Positions 51,986 through 60,735 of a stretch of 64,000 bases of DNA are shown here, piece by piece. Positions within the stretch are counted from its first letter, which is position 1. Every line of letters starts with the position of its first letter. Origin of the DNA: JAFAZI01 sp035501255 (GTDB lineage Bacteria; Actinomycetota; Actinomycetes; JAFAQI01); the NCBI GenBank assembly GCA_035501255.1, contig DATJWM010000135.1, forward strand, positions 1 through 64,000, written 5' to 3'. The position numbers and the translations under genes were made by a program. Below the pieces are notes generated by a model. The model did no database searches and was not told the origin of the DNA. It saw only the letters and a list, made by a program, of their open reading frames with translations.

Positions 51986-53320
51986 TCAGTGCACGTGAAC
52001 GGAGATCGCGCCCGACTCGCCTGATGTCCCGGCGTCGTTCACGGCCCGAACGGTGAAGGTGTACCGGTGATGACGAGGCAACCGGCCGGTGGTCAGCGTG
52101 CGACCCACGCCGACGGCGCGACGATGAACCTCACCCAGCGTCCCCTGTCGCCGGATGACGACGTACCCCTCGAGCCCCCCGCCGGTGCGGCGCGGCGGCC
52201 GCCACGAGATCTGCACGCGATGCCTCGCTACCTCAACCGCTGAGACTCCGCGCGGCGCGCTCGGAGGCACCCTCCACACCGCCACCCCGCGAGGGGCGTG
52301 CAGGCGGGTCGCCGCGCCGGCGATGGTCACGGCGGGGGCGACGTTACCGTCGGTCGCGGCGCCGAAGCGGACGATCCGGGTGTGGGTCGCGTCCGGCACC
52401 CACACCCTGGCCTTCGCGTCGAGCCCCGGGAAGCCCGGCTCAGCCAGCGCGGTCCGGCTGCCGACAATTCGCCTGACCGGCGCCACATTGCCAACCGCAC
52501 CCGGCGCGAACGACACCATCGCGCTGGCGTGGTGCCGATCGGGATCGCTCGCCACGGTCAGCCCGCCGGCGCGGTCGACCGTCAGCGCGGCGGGGTAGTC
52601 CAGCGTCGTGCGCGAGCCGGAGATCACCCGGTTGGCGGACAGGTTCCCCGTACCGGTCGCCGGGAACCGCTGCAGCGCCGGCGCGGGTAGCCCGCTGCCC
52701 CCCTCGACGTGCGTGACCCACACGCTCGCACCCGCAATTGCGATCCCCCCGGCGGGGAAGAGCCTGGTACGCCGCCCGGCGATCCGACGCAGCGGCGCGA
52801 CGTTGCCATTCGCACCCGCCGCGAACTCCAGGACTGACGCCGATCCGTCGGAGACGCTGTCGTTGAGTACCCACACATTGCCCGCGGGATCGACGGCGAG
52901 CGCCACCGGGGAGTGCAACCGGGTCTTCGCTCCGGCGATTGTGGCGACCGGGCGGACATTGCCTGTCGTGCGACCGGCGTACTCGGCGAGCAGGTTGTGG
53001 GTCGGGATGCTCACCCACACCATGCCGCTAGCTGTGACCGCAAGGTCGGTCGCGCCGGCAAGCTCGGTCCTCGCGCCCGCGATCCGGGTCAGCGGAGCGG
53101 CCGCGCCCGAGGCATGCGCCGAGTAGGTCGTGATGGCGCTGGGCGCATGATTGAGCACGACGATCGTCCCGGGTGCGGGCCCGGGCGGGGACGCCGCGAG
53201 CCGCGTCGGCCGGATTTCTGCGGCCGCCACCGGTGCGGCAACGCCGCCGGCGACGAGTGCGAGCGCGATGAGGGCGGCGACCCGGGCACTCGGCCGGGTG
53301 TGACCCGTGATCGTCACCAT
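51986..53320 (-). CDS. Secreted beta-propeller-like repeat protein with C-terminal Fn3 domain
   Basis: A 444-residue secreted protein. The signal peptide (ARVAALIALALVAGGVAAPVAAA) is followed by six repeats of about 50 residues with the pattern GNVAPxxxIAGxxTxLxxP, each with a strand such as GLTVASDPD or GMVWVSIPT. This is typical of NHL/SMP-30-like propellers. An Fn3 domain occupies about 350-444 (RHRVQISWRPPRRTGGGLEGY; RYTFTVRAVNDAGTSG). ATG 53320 is preferred over GTG 53329 because GAGGTG is 8-9 nt upstream. There is no anchor or catalytic motif. It may bind a ligand at the cell surface or in the medium; the target is unknown. Confidence 0.82.
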   Translation of the reverse strand: MVTITGHTRPSARVAALIALALVAGGVAAPVAAAEIRPTRLAASPPGPAPGTIVVLNHAPSAITTYSAHASGAAAPLTRIAGARTELAGATDLAVTASGMVWVSIPTHNLLAEYAGRTTGNVRPVATIAGAKTRLHSPVALAVDPAGNVWVLNDSVSDGSASVLEFAAGANGNVAPLRRIAGRRTRLFPAGGIAIAGASVWVTHVEGGSGLPAPALQRFPATGTGNLSANRVISGSRTTLDYPAALTVDRAGGLTVASDPDRHHASAMVSFAPGAVGNVAPVRRIVGSRTALAEPGFPGLDAKARVWVPDATHTRIVRFGAATDGNVAPAVTIAGAATRLHAPRGVAVWRVPPSAPRGVSAVEVARHRVQISWRPPRRTGGGLEGYVVIRRQGTLGEVHRRAVGVGRTLTTGRLPRHHRYTFTVRAVNDAGTSGESGAISVHVH

Positions 53321-53405
53321 GCCCGGCACACCTCATTCACCCACGGCCGCCGGGTCCGGTCGAGGGACGACGCGCCGCCGATCCGGTCTGCCCTACGGTG
53401 GGTCG

Positions 53406-54296
53406 ATGGACCGGGACGGCGAGGGGGCAGGGCAAGAAAACGGGCGGCGCCGTCTGCTCGACATCCTCGATCTGGAGCAGATCGACCTGCGGTATTACCG
53501 GGGCTTCACCCCGGACACGGACTCCATCCGGGTCTTCGGCGGCCAGGTCGCCGGCCAGGCGCTCGTGGCCGCCGGCCGGACCGTCGAGCCGGGTAAGGAC
53601 GTCCACTCACTGCACGCCTACTTCTTGCGGCCTGGCGATCCGAGGCTTCCGATCCTGTACGACGTCGACGTGGTGAGGGACGGGCGCTCGTTTGCGACCC
53701 GGCGCGTGGTCGCGATCCAGCGAGGCGAGGCGATCTTCAACCTCGCGGCATCGTTTCACTGCGACGAGGAGGGTCTGAGCCATCAGGTCGCGACGCTTGA
53801 CGCCCCACCCCCGCAGGACGTTCCGGAGATCGACCTCAACAACGCCGATCCCGAAGCGGTCGCCTGGTGGGAGATGATCCGGGCGCGCTTCCCGCTCGAC
53901 TACCGCTTCGTCGACCCCCTCCCGAGCGCCGCTCCCGCCCCGCCGCCGACCACCCGGCAGCGGGTCTGGCTGCGCTCGGCGGAACCGCTCGGCGACGACC
54001 CGCTGATGCACGTGTGCGCGCTGGCCTACGCCTCCGATCTGTTCCTGATCAGCTCCGCTCTCCGCCCGCACCGGATGACGCTCCGCCAGTCGGGGGTGTC
54101 TGCGGCCAGCCTCGACCACGCGATGTGGTTCCATCAGCGGTTTCGTGCCGATGAGTGGCTCTTATACGACCAGGAGGGGTCCTGGACCGGCCACGGCCGC
54201 GGGCTCGCTCGCGGCCAGGTGCTCAATCAGTCCGGTCAGCTCGTCGCGACGGTGATCCAGGAGGGGTTGTTGCGGCTCCGTCCGGCCGGGCGATAG
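53406..54296 (+). CDS. tesB: Acyl-CoA thioesterase II (TesB-like)
   Basis: A 296-residue double hot-dog enzyme that hydrolyses acyl-CoA. VFGGQVAGQALVAAGRTV near residue 42 and LHAYFLRPGDP are family motifs. The catalytic set is in the C-terminal half: Asp in SLDHAMWFH, the Thr/Ser position in YDQEGSWTGHGRGL and Gln in VATVIQEGL. I chose ATG 53406; the frame is open further upstream but overlaps the divergent secreted protein's leader. It may free acids produced by the linked CoA pathway or recycle CoA. Confidence 0.92.
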   Translation: MDRDGEGAGQENGRRRLLDILDLEQIDLRYYRGFTPDTDSIRVFGGQVAGQALVAAGRTVEPGKDVHSLHAYFLRPGDPRLPILYDVDVVRDGRSFATRRVVAIQRGEAIFNLAASFHCDEEGLSHQVATLDAPPPQDVPEIDLNNADPEAVAWWEMIRARFPLDYRFVDPLPSAAPAPPPTTRQRVWLRSAEPLGDDPLMHVCALAYASDLFLISSALRPHRMTLRQSGVSAASLDHAMWFHQRFRADEWLLYDQEGSWTGHGRGLARGQVLNQSGQLVATVIQEGLLRLRPAGR

Positions 54297-54366
54297 AGGC
54301 CGAAGCGCGCCGCACTAGTGTCGGGTGGGCAGCGCCGGCTGCACGCCACCACCGGAAAGGCCTCCC

Positions 54367-55416
54367 GTGACCGACCGCCTGCAACTGTCCGCGATCGTGC
54401 ATCTCGGGAGTGACACGGGCCGCTCACTCGAACGGGCGGTGGCGCTCGAGCAAGCCGGAATCGACGTGATCAGCATCGCCGAGGCCTACGGAGTCGACGC
54501 GGTCAGCCTGCTGGGGTACGTCGCCGCGAAGACGACGACGGCCCGCTTGATGTCGGCGATCATGCCGCTGTACTCCCGTACCCCGACCCTGATCGCGATG
54601 ACCGCCGCCGGGCTGGATCTGATCTCCGGCGGGCGCTTCATGCTCGGACTCGGGGCGAGTGGACCGCAGGTGATCGAGGGCTGGCACGGCGTACCGTACG
54701 ACGCACCCCTCGGCCGCACCCGCGAGACGATCGAGATCTGCCGATCGGTCTGGAAGCGCGAACGGGTCGAGTACGCCGGCAAGCACTACACCTTGCCTCT
54801 TCCGCCCGAGAAGGGGACCGGGCTCGGCAAGCCGCTGAAGCTCATCACGCACCCCTATCGCTCGGACATACCGATCTTTCTGGCGGCGCTCGGCGAGAAG
54901 AACGTCGAACTCACGGCCGAGATGGCGCAAGGGTGGATCCCGTTCCTGTTCGTTCCCGAGCTTGCCGATCGGGTATGGGGCGCGGCACTCGATCGCGGCG
55001 GCCGCACGCGGGACGCGGCGCTTGGCCCCCTCCAGGTCGTGGCGGGTGCACCACTGGCGATCGGCCCCGATACCGCCAGGTTGCGCGACGCCGAACGCCC
55101 GCACATCGCGCTCTACGTCGGCGGGATGGGCGCGCGGGGCAAGAACTTCTACAACGACGTCGCCGCCCGCTACGGGTTCGAGGCAGAGGCGAAGCTGATC
55201 CAGGATCTGTACCTCGAGGGCAAGCGCGAGCAGGCCGAGGCAGCCGTGCCACAGGCGCTGATCGACGGGATGTCGCTGATCGGCGAGGAGGCCTACATCA
55301 AGGACCGGCTGGCCGCGTACCGCGACGCCGGCGTCACCATGATTCAGATCGACCCGATCGGTCCGGATCCGATCGGCGACGTCCGCCGCTTGCGTGAGCT
55401 CCTCGACTCGGTCTGA
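54367..55416 (+). CDS. LLM-class (F420-dependent type) oxidoreductase
   Basis: A 349-residue TIM-barrel flavin/F420 oxidoreductase of the luciferase-like family. It shows HLGSDTGRSLERAVALEQAG at the N-terminus, then FMLGLGASGPQVIEGWHG and GKNFYNDVAARYGF, typical of the actinobacterial F420-dependent branch. The start is GTG 54367, with GGAAAGG 7 nt upstream. The substrate is unknown. It lies between the thioesterase and the extended hydratase on the same strand and could add a redox step to the catabolic cluster. Confidence 0.87.
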   Translation: MTDRLQLSAIVHLGSDTGRSLERAVALEQAGIDVISIAEAYGVDAVSLLGYVAAKTTTARLMSAIMPLYSRTPTLIAMTAAGLDLISGGRFMLGLGASGPQVIEGWHGVPYDAPLGRTRETIEICRSVWKRERVEYAGKHYTLPLPPEKGTGLGKPLKLITHPYRSDIPIFLAALGEKNVELTAEMAQGWIPFLFVPELADRVWGAALDRGGRTRDAALGPLQVVAGAPLAIGPDTARLRDAERPHIALYVGGMGARGKNFYNDVAARYGFEAEAKLIQDLYLEGKREQAEAAVPQALIDGMSLIGEEAYIKDRLAAYRDAGVTMIQIDPIGPDPIGDVRRLRELLDSV

Positions 55417-55443
55417 CCCGACGGGTGATCCGATGACGACGAG

Positions 55444-56469
55444 GTGAGCACGTCCCCCGGATGGCCGGCACGCTTCGTTCTCGACGAGCACGGTACGCCG
55501 ATCGACCCCGTGCGCTTCGTCGACCTCGACGGACCCCTCGAGGAGGACCTGCCGACCCGCCTGTCGGCGAGTTCGGCGATCCTCGTCGGCCGGACCACCG
55601 CACCTACTGCTGTCTCGCCCGCGCTGCTCGACGCGGTCGACCTCACGCTGACCGAAGCCGATCCTGTGCTCGGCAGAGGCCTTCCGGCCCAGCTCATCGG
55701 GGTCGAGAGCCTCGCCACCGCGACCGCAGAGTTGGAACGCGCGATCGCCGACTCACCGGCCGCTGCCGTGATCCTCGCCACGCTCCTCCGTCACACCCCG
55801 CGGCTGTCGATCGCGGAGGCGCTGAACGCGGAGTCCCTCGCCTACTCGACGCTGCTCGCCAGCGGCCGGTTCGCTCGCTGGCGGGCGTCTCGCCCGGTCC
55901 GCAACGACCCCGGACCCAGCCGCCCCGCGGTGTCCGTCGACCGCACCGGCGAGGTGTTGACGGTCGTCCTCGACCGCCCGGAGCGACGCAACGCTTTCGG
56001 CCGGTGGGTCCGCGACGCCCTGTGCGACGCCCTGGATCTCGCGCTGCTCGACGCAACGATCGCGCAGGTGGTGGTCTCCGGCCGCGGCCCGTCGTTTTGC
56101 AGTGGCGGCGATTTGGACGAGTTCGGTAGCCAGACCGATCTCGCGGTCGCACACCTGATCCGCACGACTCGCAGCGTGGGCAGGCGACTTCACGACCTCG
56201 GGCCGCGGGTCGTTGTCGAAGTCCACGGCGCGTGCGTCGGTGCCGGCACCGAGCTGGCGGCGTTCGCCCAGCGGGTCCGCGGCCACGATGACGCCTACTT
56301 CGAGCTACCCGAGCTCGCCATGGGTCTGATCCCGGGCGCTGGAGGCACGGTCAGCCTGCCGCGCCGGATCGGACGCTGGCGGACCGCCTGGCTTGCGCTC
56401 ACCGGCACCCGGATCGACCTCGCGACCGCGACCGCGTGGGGACTGGTGGACACCCGTGTCGGCGAGTGA
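55444..56469 (+). CDS. Enoyl-CoA hydratase/isomerase with about 150-residue N-terminal extension
   Basis: A 341-residue protein. A standard crotonase domain (about 160-341) shows SFCSGGDLDEFG, VEVHGACVGAGTELAAFA with the first catalytic Glu, and FELPELAMGLIPGAGGT with the second, so hydratase activity is plausible. The first 150 residues are extra. Their end (ALNAESLAYSTLLASGRF) looks like the C-terminal helix of another crotonase, which suggests a degenerate second copy. The protein ends at GLVDTRVGE, just after the crotonase core, so the usual trimerisation helices are missing at the C-terminus. The start is GTG 55444. Its stop overlaps the CoA-transferase gene. Confidence 0.82.
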   Translation: MSTSPGWPARFVLDEHGTPIDPVRFVDLDGPLEEDLPTRLSASSAILVGRTTAPTAVSPALLDAVDLTLTEADPVLGRGLPAQLIGVESLATATAELERAIADSPAAAVILATLLRHTPRLSIAEALNAESLAYSTLLASGRFARWRASRPVRNDPGPSRPAVSVDRTGEVLTVVLDRPERRNAFGRWVRDALCDALDLALLDATIAQVVVSGRGPSFCSGGDLDEFGSQTDLAVAHLIRTTRSVGRRLHDLGPRVVVEVHGACVGAGTELAAFAQRVRGHDDAYFELPELAMGLIPGAGGTVSLPRRIGRWRTAWLALTGTRIDLATATAWGLVDTRVGE

Positions 56470-57793
56470 GGACCACGTGCCGGCCGCCCTCGGTCTCGTG
56501 ACCGACCTGATCGCCAACGACCGCGCCGTCGCAGCCTGGGCAGCAAGTGGCGGCATGTGGCTCACCGGGGCGCCGGCCGGACCACCGCACCCGCACGGCG
56601 CGGGAGCGGGTGCGCTCGCGCGGGCCAGCCTGGAGGTGGTCGCCGGTCTGGCCGAGGCCCGCACGGGCCGGCGCCCCCACCTGCCCACGGCAACCCTCCT
56701 CGGTGAACGTGCGGCCATCGCCTCCCTGCACCGCAACGCCCCCTGGTCCGCGGGCGGCGCGACCCGCACCGTCCGCGGCGCCGACCGCTGGTGGGCCCTC
56801 ACCCTCTCCCGTGCATCGGACGTTGAGACCATCGCAGCTCTGGTCGAGGGGCCTTCGGGCCCCGATCCCTGGACCACGGTGGACGAGTGGGCGGCAACCG
56901 TCCCGGCGGTCGAGGCGGTCGATCGGGCACAGCTGTTGGGGCTGCCCGCAGCCGTCGTCCCCGACCGCCCCGACGAGACCGACGACCAGCGTGACCAGCG
57001 AGGACCGAACGCCGTGATCGTGACCCGCGGCGGGAGACGCGGTAGTCCGGCCCGGCCACTTGTGGTCGACTTCACCGCCCTGTGGGCCGGACCGCTGTGT
57101 TCAGCGCTTCTCGGTGCCGCCGGCTGCGAGGTGGTCAAAGTCGAGAGCGCGCGGCGACTCGACGGCGCCCGGCTCGGCCCGTCGCTCTTCTACGACCTGC
57201 TGCACGCGGGCCATCGCAGCATCACGCTGGACTTCACCGACGCCGACGACCGCGCTCGGTTGCGGTCGTTGATCGACCGCGCTGACGTGGTGCTCGAGGC
57301 CTCACGCCCGCGGGCGCTGGAACACCTCGGCATCAACGCCCACGAGGTCGTCCAGGCAGGAACGATCTGGGTCAGCATCACCGCCTACGGCCGCACCGGA
57401 CCCTGGGCCAACCGCGCCGGCTTTGGCGACGACGCGGCGCTCGCCGGCGGTCTTCACACCGTCGTCGATGGCCGGCCGGCGCCCTGCGCAGACGCCGTCG
57501 CGGACCCGCTCACCGGCGTGTACGCCGCAGCCGCCGCGAGCGGCGCGCTGGGCGCCGACCACGCCGCGCTGCTCGACGTCTCCATGCGCGACGTCGCCGC
57601 TGTCGCCGCCGGGGTCGTGGTGCCGAGCTGTGCGGTCGACGGCAGCGAGGCGGACGGGTGGTGGGTCGAGTGCGACGGTGGTCGGGTCGAGGTCGCCCGC
57701 CCCGTGCACCGCATCCCTCGCGCCCGCGCCGCCCGACCCGGCGCCGACAACGTCGCCATCCTCGGCACCGATCGCCGGGGCGCCGCGTGCTGA
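56456..57793 (+). CDS. Family III (CaiB/BaiF) CoA-transferase with rearranged domain order
   Basis: About 445 residues. The recognisable N-half of CaiB/BaiF (VVDFTALWAGPLCSALLGAA; TAYGRTGPWANRAGFGDD; catalytic Asp region CADAVADPLTGVYAAAAASG) starts only near residue 200. The preceding 200 residues contain SGGMWLTGAPAGPP and GADRWWALTLSRASDVET, which resemble the region normally found after the catalytic Asp. The protein therefore looks permuted or derived from a tandem pair with a deletion. GTG 56456 lies inside the hydratase gene end. The stop overlaps the amidohydrolase start. The acyl donor is unknown. Confidence 0.82.
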   Translation: MSASEDHVPAALGLVTDLIANDRAVAAWAASGGMWLTGAPAGPPHPHGAGAGALARASLEVVAGLAEARTGRRPHLPTATLLGERAAIASLHRNAPWSAGGATRTVRGADRWWALTLSRASDVETIAALVEGPSGPDPWTTVDEWAATVPAVEAVDRAQLLGLPAAVVPDRPDETDDQRDQRGPNAVIVTRGGRRGSPARPLVVDFTALWAGPLCSALLGAAGCEVVKVESARRLDGARLGPSLFYDLLHAGHRSITLDFTDADDRARLRSLIDRADVVLEASRPRALEHLGINAHEVVQAGTIWVSITAYGRTGPWANRAGFGDDAALAGGLHTVVDGRPAPCADAVADPLTGVYAAAAASGALGADHAALLDVSMRDVAAVAAGVVVPSCAVDGSEADGWWVECDGGRVEVARPVHRIPRARAARPGADNVAILGTDRRGAAC

Positions 57794-59169
57794 TCACGAA
57801 CGCGCAGATCGACGACACCCGAGGCGCGGGGAGCCGGCGTGCCGACGTCCGGGTCGGCGGGAGGACGATCACCGACCTTGGTGCCGCATTGGAACGTGGT
57901 GCGAACGAGGAGGCGTACGACGCCGGTGGGGCGGCCCTGCTCCCCGGCCTGCACGACCACCACCTGCACCTGTTCGCGATCGCAGCGGCGCTCGACAGCC
58001 TCCCGTGCGGCCCACCGACCGTCACGACCCTTGACGAGCTCGCTACCGCGCTCCGTTCGGTCCCGGGCGAACACGCGATCCGGGGCGTCGGGTACCACGA
58101 ATCGGTCGCGGGCGAGCTCGACCGCACGATGCTCGACCGACTGGTGGCAGATCGCCCGGTTCGCATCCAACATCGCGGCGGCGCCGTGTGGATGCTCAAC
58201 ACGAAGGCGCTCGAGATCGCCGGGATCAGACCGGGAGACCCCGGGGTCGAGCTCGACGAGGACCAGACACTGACCGGCCGGCTCTGGCGAGGTGATCACC
58301 TGATCCGGACCACGGCGACCGAGTTGCCCGATCTGGGCGCAGCGAGTCGGCGGCTTGTCGACTATGGCATCACCGGGGTCACGGACGCGACCCCCGACCT
58401 CGATGCCGCCGCGGGCGCCCACCTGGCGAACCAGGCGACCTCGGGCGCCCTCGCCCAGCGTGTCCTGGCCCTCGGGCTCGACACCTCTCGCGGCGCCCGG
58501 GTCACCGCCGGACCGCTCAAGTTCCTGCTCGCCGATCATGCCCTTCCGACCCTGGAGGATCTGGCCGAACGGATCGCCGGAACACACGCGCAGGGTCGAG
58601 CGGTCGCCATTCACTGCGTCACGCGACACGCCACCGTCTTAACCATCGCGGCACTGGAAATCGCCGGACCCCGAGCCGGCGACCGGATCGAACACGGCGC
58701 GATCATTCCGACCGAGCTTCGCTCGAGCCTCGCCGACAACGGCGTCGCGGTCGTGACCCAGCCGAGCTTCGTCCGGGACCGGGGGGATGACTACCTGCGC
58801 GACGTCGATCCGGGCGACGTCGGCGAGCTCTACCCCTACCGCTCCCTGCTCGATTGCGGGATCGAGGTCGCGCCCTCGAGCGATGCACCGTTCGGCGATC
58901 TCGACCCGTGGAGGTCGATCCAAGCCGCCGCGCAACGACGGACGGAGCGCGGCCGGGACCTGGGGCACAGCGAGCGGCTGTCACCCCGCGCGGTGCTCGA
59001 CGGATACCTCTCGCCGCTCACCCGGCCCGGCGGTCCGCCGCGTCGGATCGAGGTCGGAGCGGCGGCAGACCTCTGCTTGCTGAACGTCCCCCTCGAAGAG
59101 GCGCTCGCACGGCCGAACAAGGACAACGTCCGGCTCGCCGTGATCGACGGGACGGTTACCGTCCGATGA
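57787..59169 (+). CDS. Amidohydrolase family protein (YtcJ-like)
   Basis: A 460-residue metal-dependent hydrolase. The metal site begins with LPGLHDHHLHLF (HxH after the first strand). A second His lies in AIHCVTRHATV, and APSSDAPFGDLDPW holds the catalytic Asp. The C-terminal composite domain ends AADLCLLNVPLEEALARP, as in the YtcJ branch. GTG 57787 overlaps the CoA-transferase stop. It might open a cyclic amide, lactone or ester in the substrate handled by this cluster, which is inference from position only. Confidence 0.87.
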   Translation: MLITNAQIDDTRGAGSRRADVRVGGRTITDLGAALERGANEEAYDAGGAALLPGLHDHHLHLFAIAAALDSLPCGPPTVTTLDELATALRSVPGEHAIRGVGYHESVAGELDRTMLDRLVADRPVRIQHRGGAVWMLNTKALEIAGIRPGDPGVELDEDQTLTGRLWRGDHLIRTTATELPDLGAASRRLVDYGITGVTDATPDLDAAAGAHLANQATSGALAQRVLALGLDTSRGARVTAGPLKFLLADHALPTLEDLAERIAGTHAQGRAVAIHCVTRHATVLTIAALEIAGPRAGDRIEHGAIIPTELRSSLADNGVAVVTQPSFVRDRGDDYLRDVDPGDVGELYPYRSLLDCGIEVAPSSDAPFGDLDPWRSIQAAAQRRTERGRDLGHSERLSPRAVLDGYLSPLTRPGGPPRRIEVGAAADLCLLNVPLEEALARPNKDNVRLAVIDGTVTVR

Positions 59170-59179
59170 GCATCGCCGT

Positions 59180-60670
59180 TCAGTCGTCGGTGAGCTCCGC
59201 GACGACGTTACGCCGGACGAGCTTGCCGGTCTCGGTCCGTGGAAGCTCGTCCCAGAACGTGATGCGCTCCGGCGTCTTGGAGCCGCGCAGCCGCGAGCGC
59301 ACGTGCTCGCGCAGGTCGTCGGCCTCGACCGATGCTCCGGGGCGGAGCACCACCACCGCCTCGATCCGTTGGCCCCACTCCTCGTCCGGTACGCCGACGA
59401 CGACGGCGTCCGACACGGCCTCGTGCTCGAGCAGCACGACCTCGATTTCGGCAGGCGCGATGTTCTCGGCACCGCGGATGATCGTGTCGTCGGCTCGCCC
59501 CTTGATGAACAGGTAACCGTCCACGTCGAGATAGCCCTCATCGCGGGTGTCGAAGAACCCGCGCGCGTCGACGACCGAACCCGATCCGGTGTACTCGCCC
59601 GACACCTGGTCTCCACGGACGAAAATCCGGCCGCTCACCCCCGGCCCGACCGGCGCACCGGCATCGTCGCGGATCTCCAGCTCGATGGCGGGAACCACCT
59701 TGCCGGCTGATCCCAGCCGCGCGCGAACCTGCGGCTCGCTGGCCGCAATCGCCGCCCGATGATCGTCGGGACCCAGCACGGAGATCGTGGAACTCGTCTC
59801 GGTCAAGCCGTAGGCGTTGACGAAGTCGACGTGCGGCCAGAGCCGCAGTGCCTGCTCGATCACCGACTGCGGCATCGCGGCACCGCCGTAGGCGAGGGAG
59901 CGCAGCGACGGCACCGAGCGGTCGGTGTCGGCGGCGTCGACGATCCGGGCGAGCATCGTGGGGACGACGAGCGCGTTCGTCACCCCCTCGTCGCGCACCA
60001 ACCTGAGCCACTCCGCCGGCGAGAACGACTCGAGGGTGAGCAGCCGCCGACCGGCGTAGAGGTTGCTGATGACGTTCGCGACCGCGGCAATGTGGTACGG
60101 CGGCACGCTGACCAGGGCGGCGTCGCCCTCGTCCGCCGACATGAAATCAACCGAACCGAACACGTAGGACACGAGGTTCTCGTGCCGAAGCACGACTCCC
60201 TTCGGAGCCGAGGTCGTCCCGCTGGTGTAGATGATGACCGCCGTGGCCGACGGGTCCGCCGGGTTGTCGACCGGATCCGCGGCGGCGGCTTCGGCCGCTG
60301 CCATCCACTCCTGCGCAGTGACGGGCGCCAGTCCGTTGCGCGCCAGCGCCTCGTGCTGCGCGGGGTCGGCGATCGCGTACGCCTTCGGATGCTGCGCAAG
60401 GAGGTAGTCGAGCTGATCCGCGCCGAGCCGGTAGTTCACGGGGACCAGGGGCACGCCGGCGTACGCCGCGGCGAACAGCGCGAGCGGAAACGCCGGTCCA
60501 TTGACGGCCAGGTAAAGGATCGCGTCCGCACCGCTGGCCACCGCGACCGCTGCACCTCCCCGAGCGAGCGCCTGCATCCGCTGCGCGGTGATGCCCTCCG
60601 CCCGGGTCCCGAGGACCACACGGTCGCCGAAACCGTCGGCGGCCATGTCCAGCAGGATCGTGAGGTTCAT
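59180..60670 (-). CDS. Acyl-CoA ligase (AMP-binding family)
   Basis: A 496-residue adenylate-forming ligase that activates a carboxylic acid with ATP and CoA. The phosphate loop is IIYTSGTTSAPKGVV, A5 is NAYGLTETSSTIS, A7/A8 is GYLDVDGYLFIKGRADD, and the catalytic Lys is in PRTETGKLVRRNV near the end. The substrate class cannot be read. It converges with the amidohydrolase (10-bp gap) and is followed on its own strand by nothing, so it may be the end of the minus-strand unit with the SDR, binding protein and LivGF. Confidence 0.93.
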   Translation of the reverse strand: MNLTILLDMAADGFGDRVVLGTRAEGITAQRMQALARGGAAVAVASGADAILYLAVNGPAFPLALFAAAYAGVPLVPVNYRLGADQLDYLLAQHPKAYAIADPAQHEALARNGLAPVTAQEWMAAAEAAAADPVDNPADPSATAVIIYTSGTTSAPKGVVLRHENLVSYVFGSVDFMSADEGDAALVSVPPYHIAAVANVISNLYAGRRLLTLESFSPAEWLRLVRDEGVTNALVVPTMLARIVDAADTDRSVPSLRSLAYGGAAMPQSVIEQALRLWPHVDFVNAYGLTETSSTISVLGPDDHRAAIAASEPQVRARLGSAGKVVPAIELEIRDDAGAPVGPGVSGRIFVRGDQVSGEYTGSGSVVDARGFFDTRDEGYLDVDGYLFIKGRADDTIIRGAENIAPAEIEVVLLEHEAVSDAVVVGVPDEEWGQRIEAVVVLRPGASVEADDLREHVRSRLRGSKTPERITFWDELPRTETGKLVRRNVVAELTDD

Positions 60671-60735
60671 CGCGGGCCAATCCGGTTGAATCGTCGCCAG
60701 ACGGCGAGGGAAAGCATCAACTCTAGACAGCGCGG

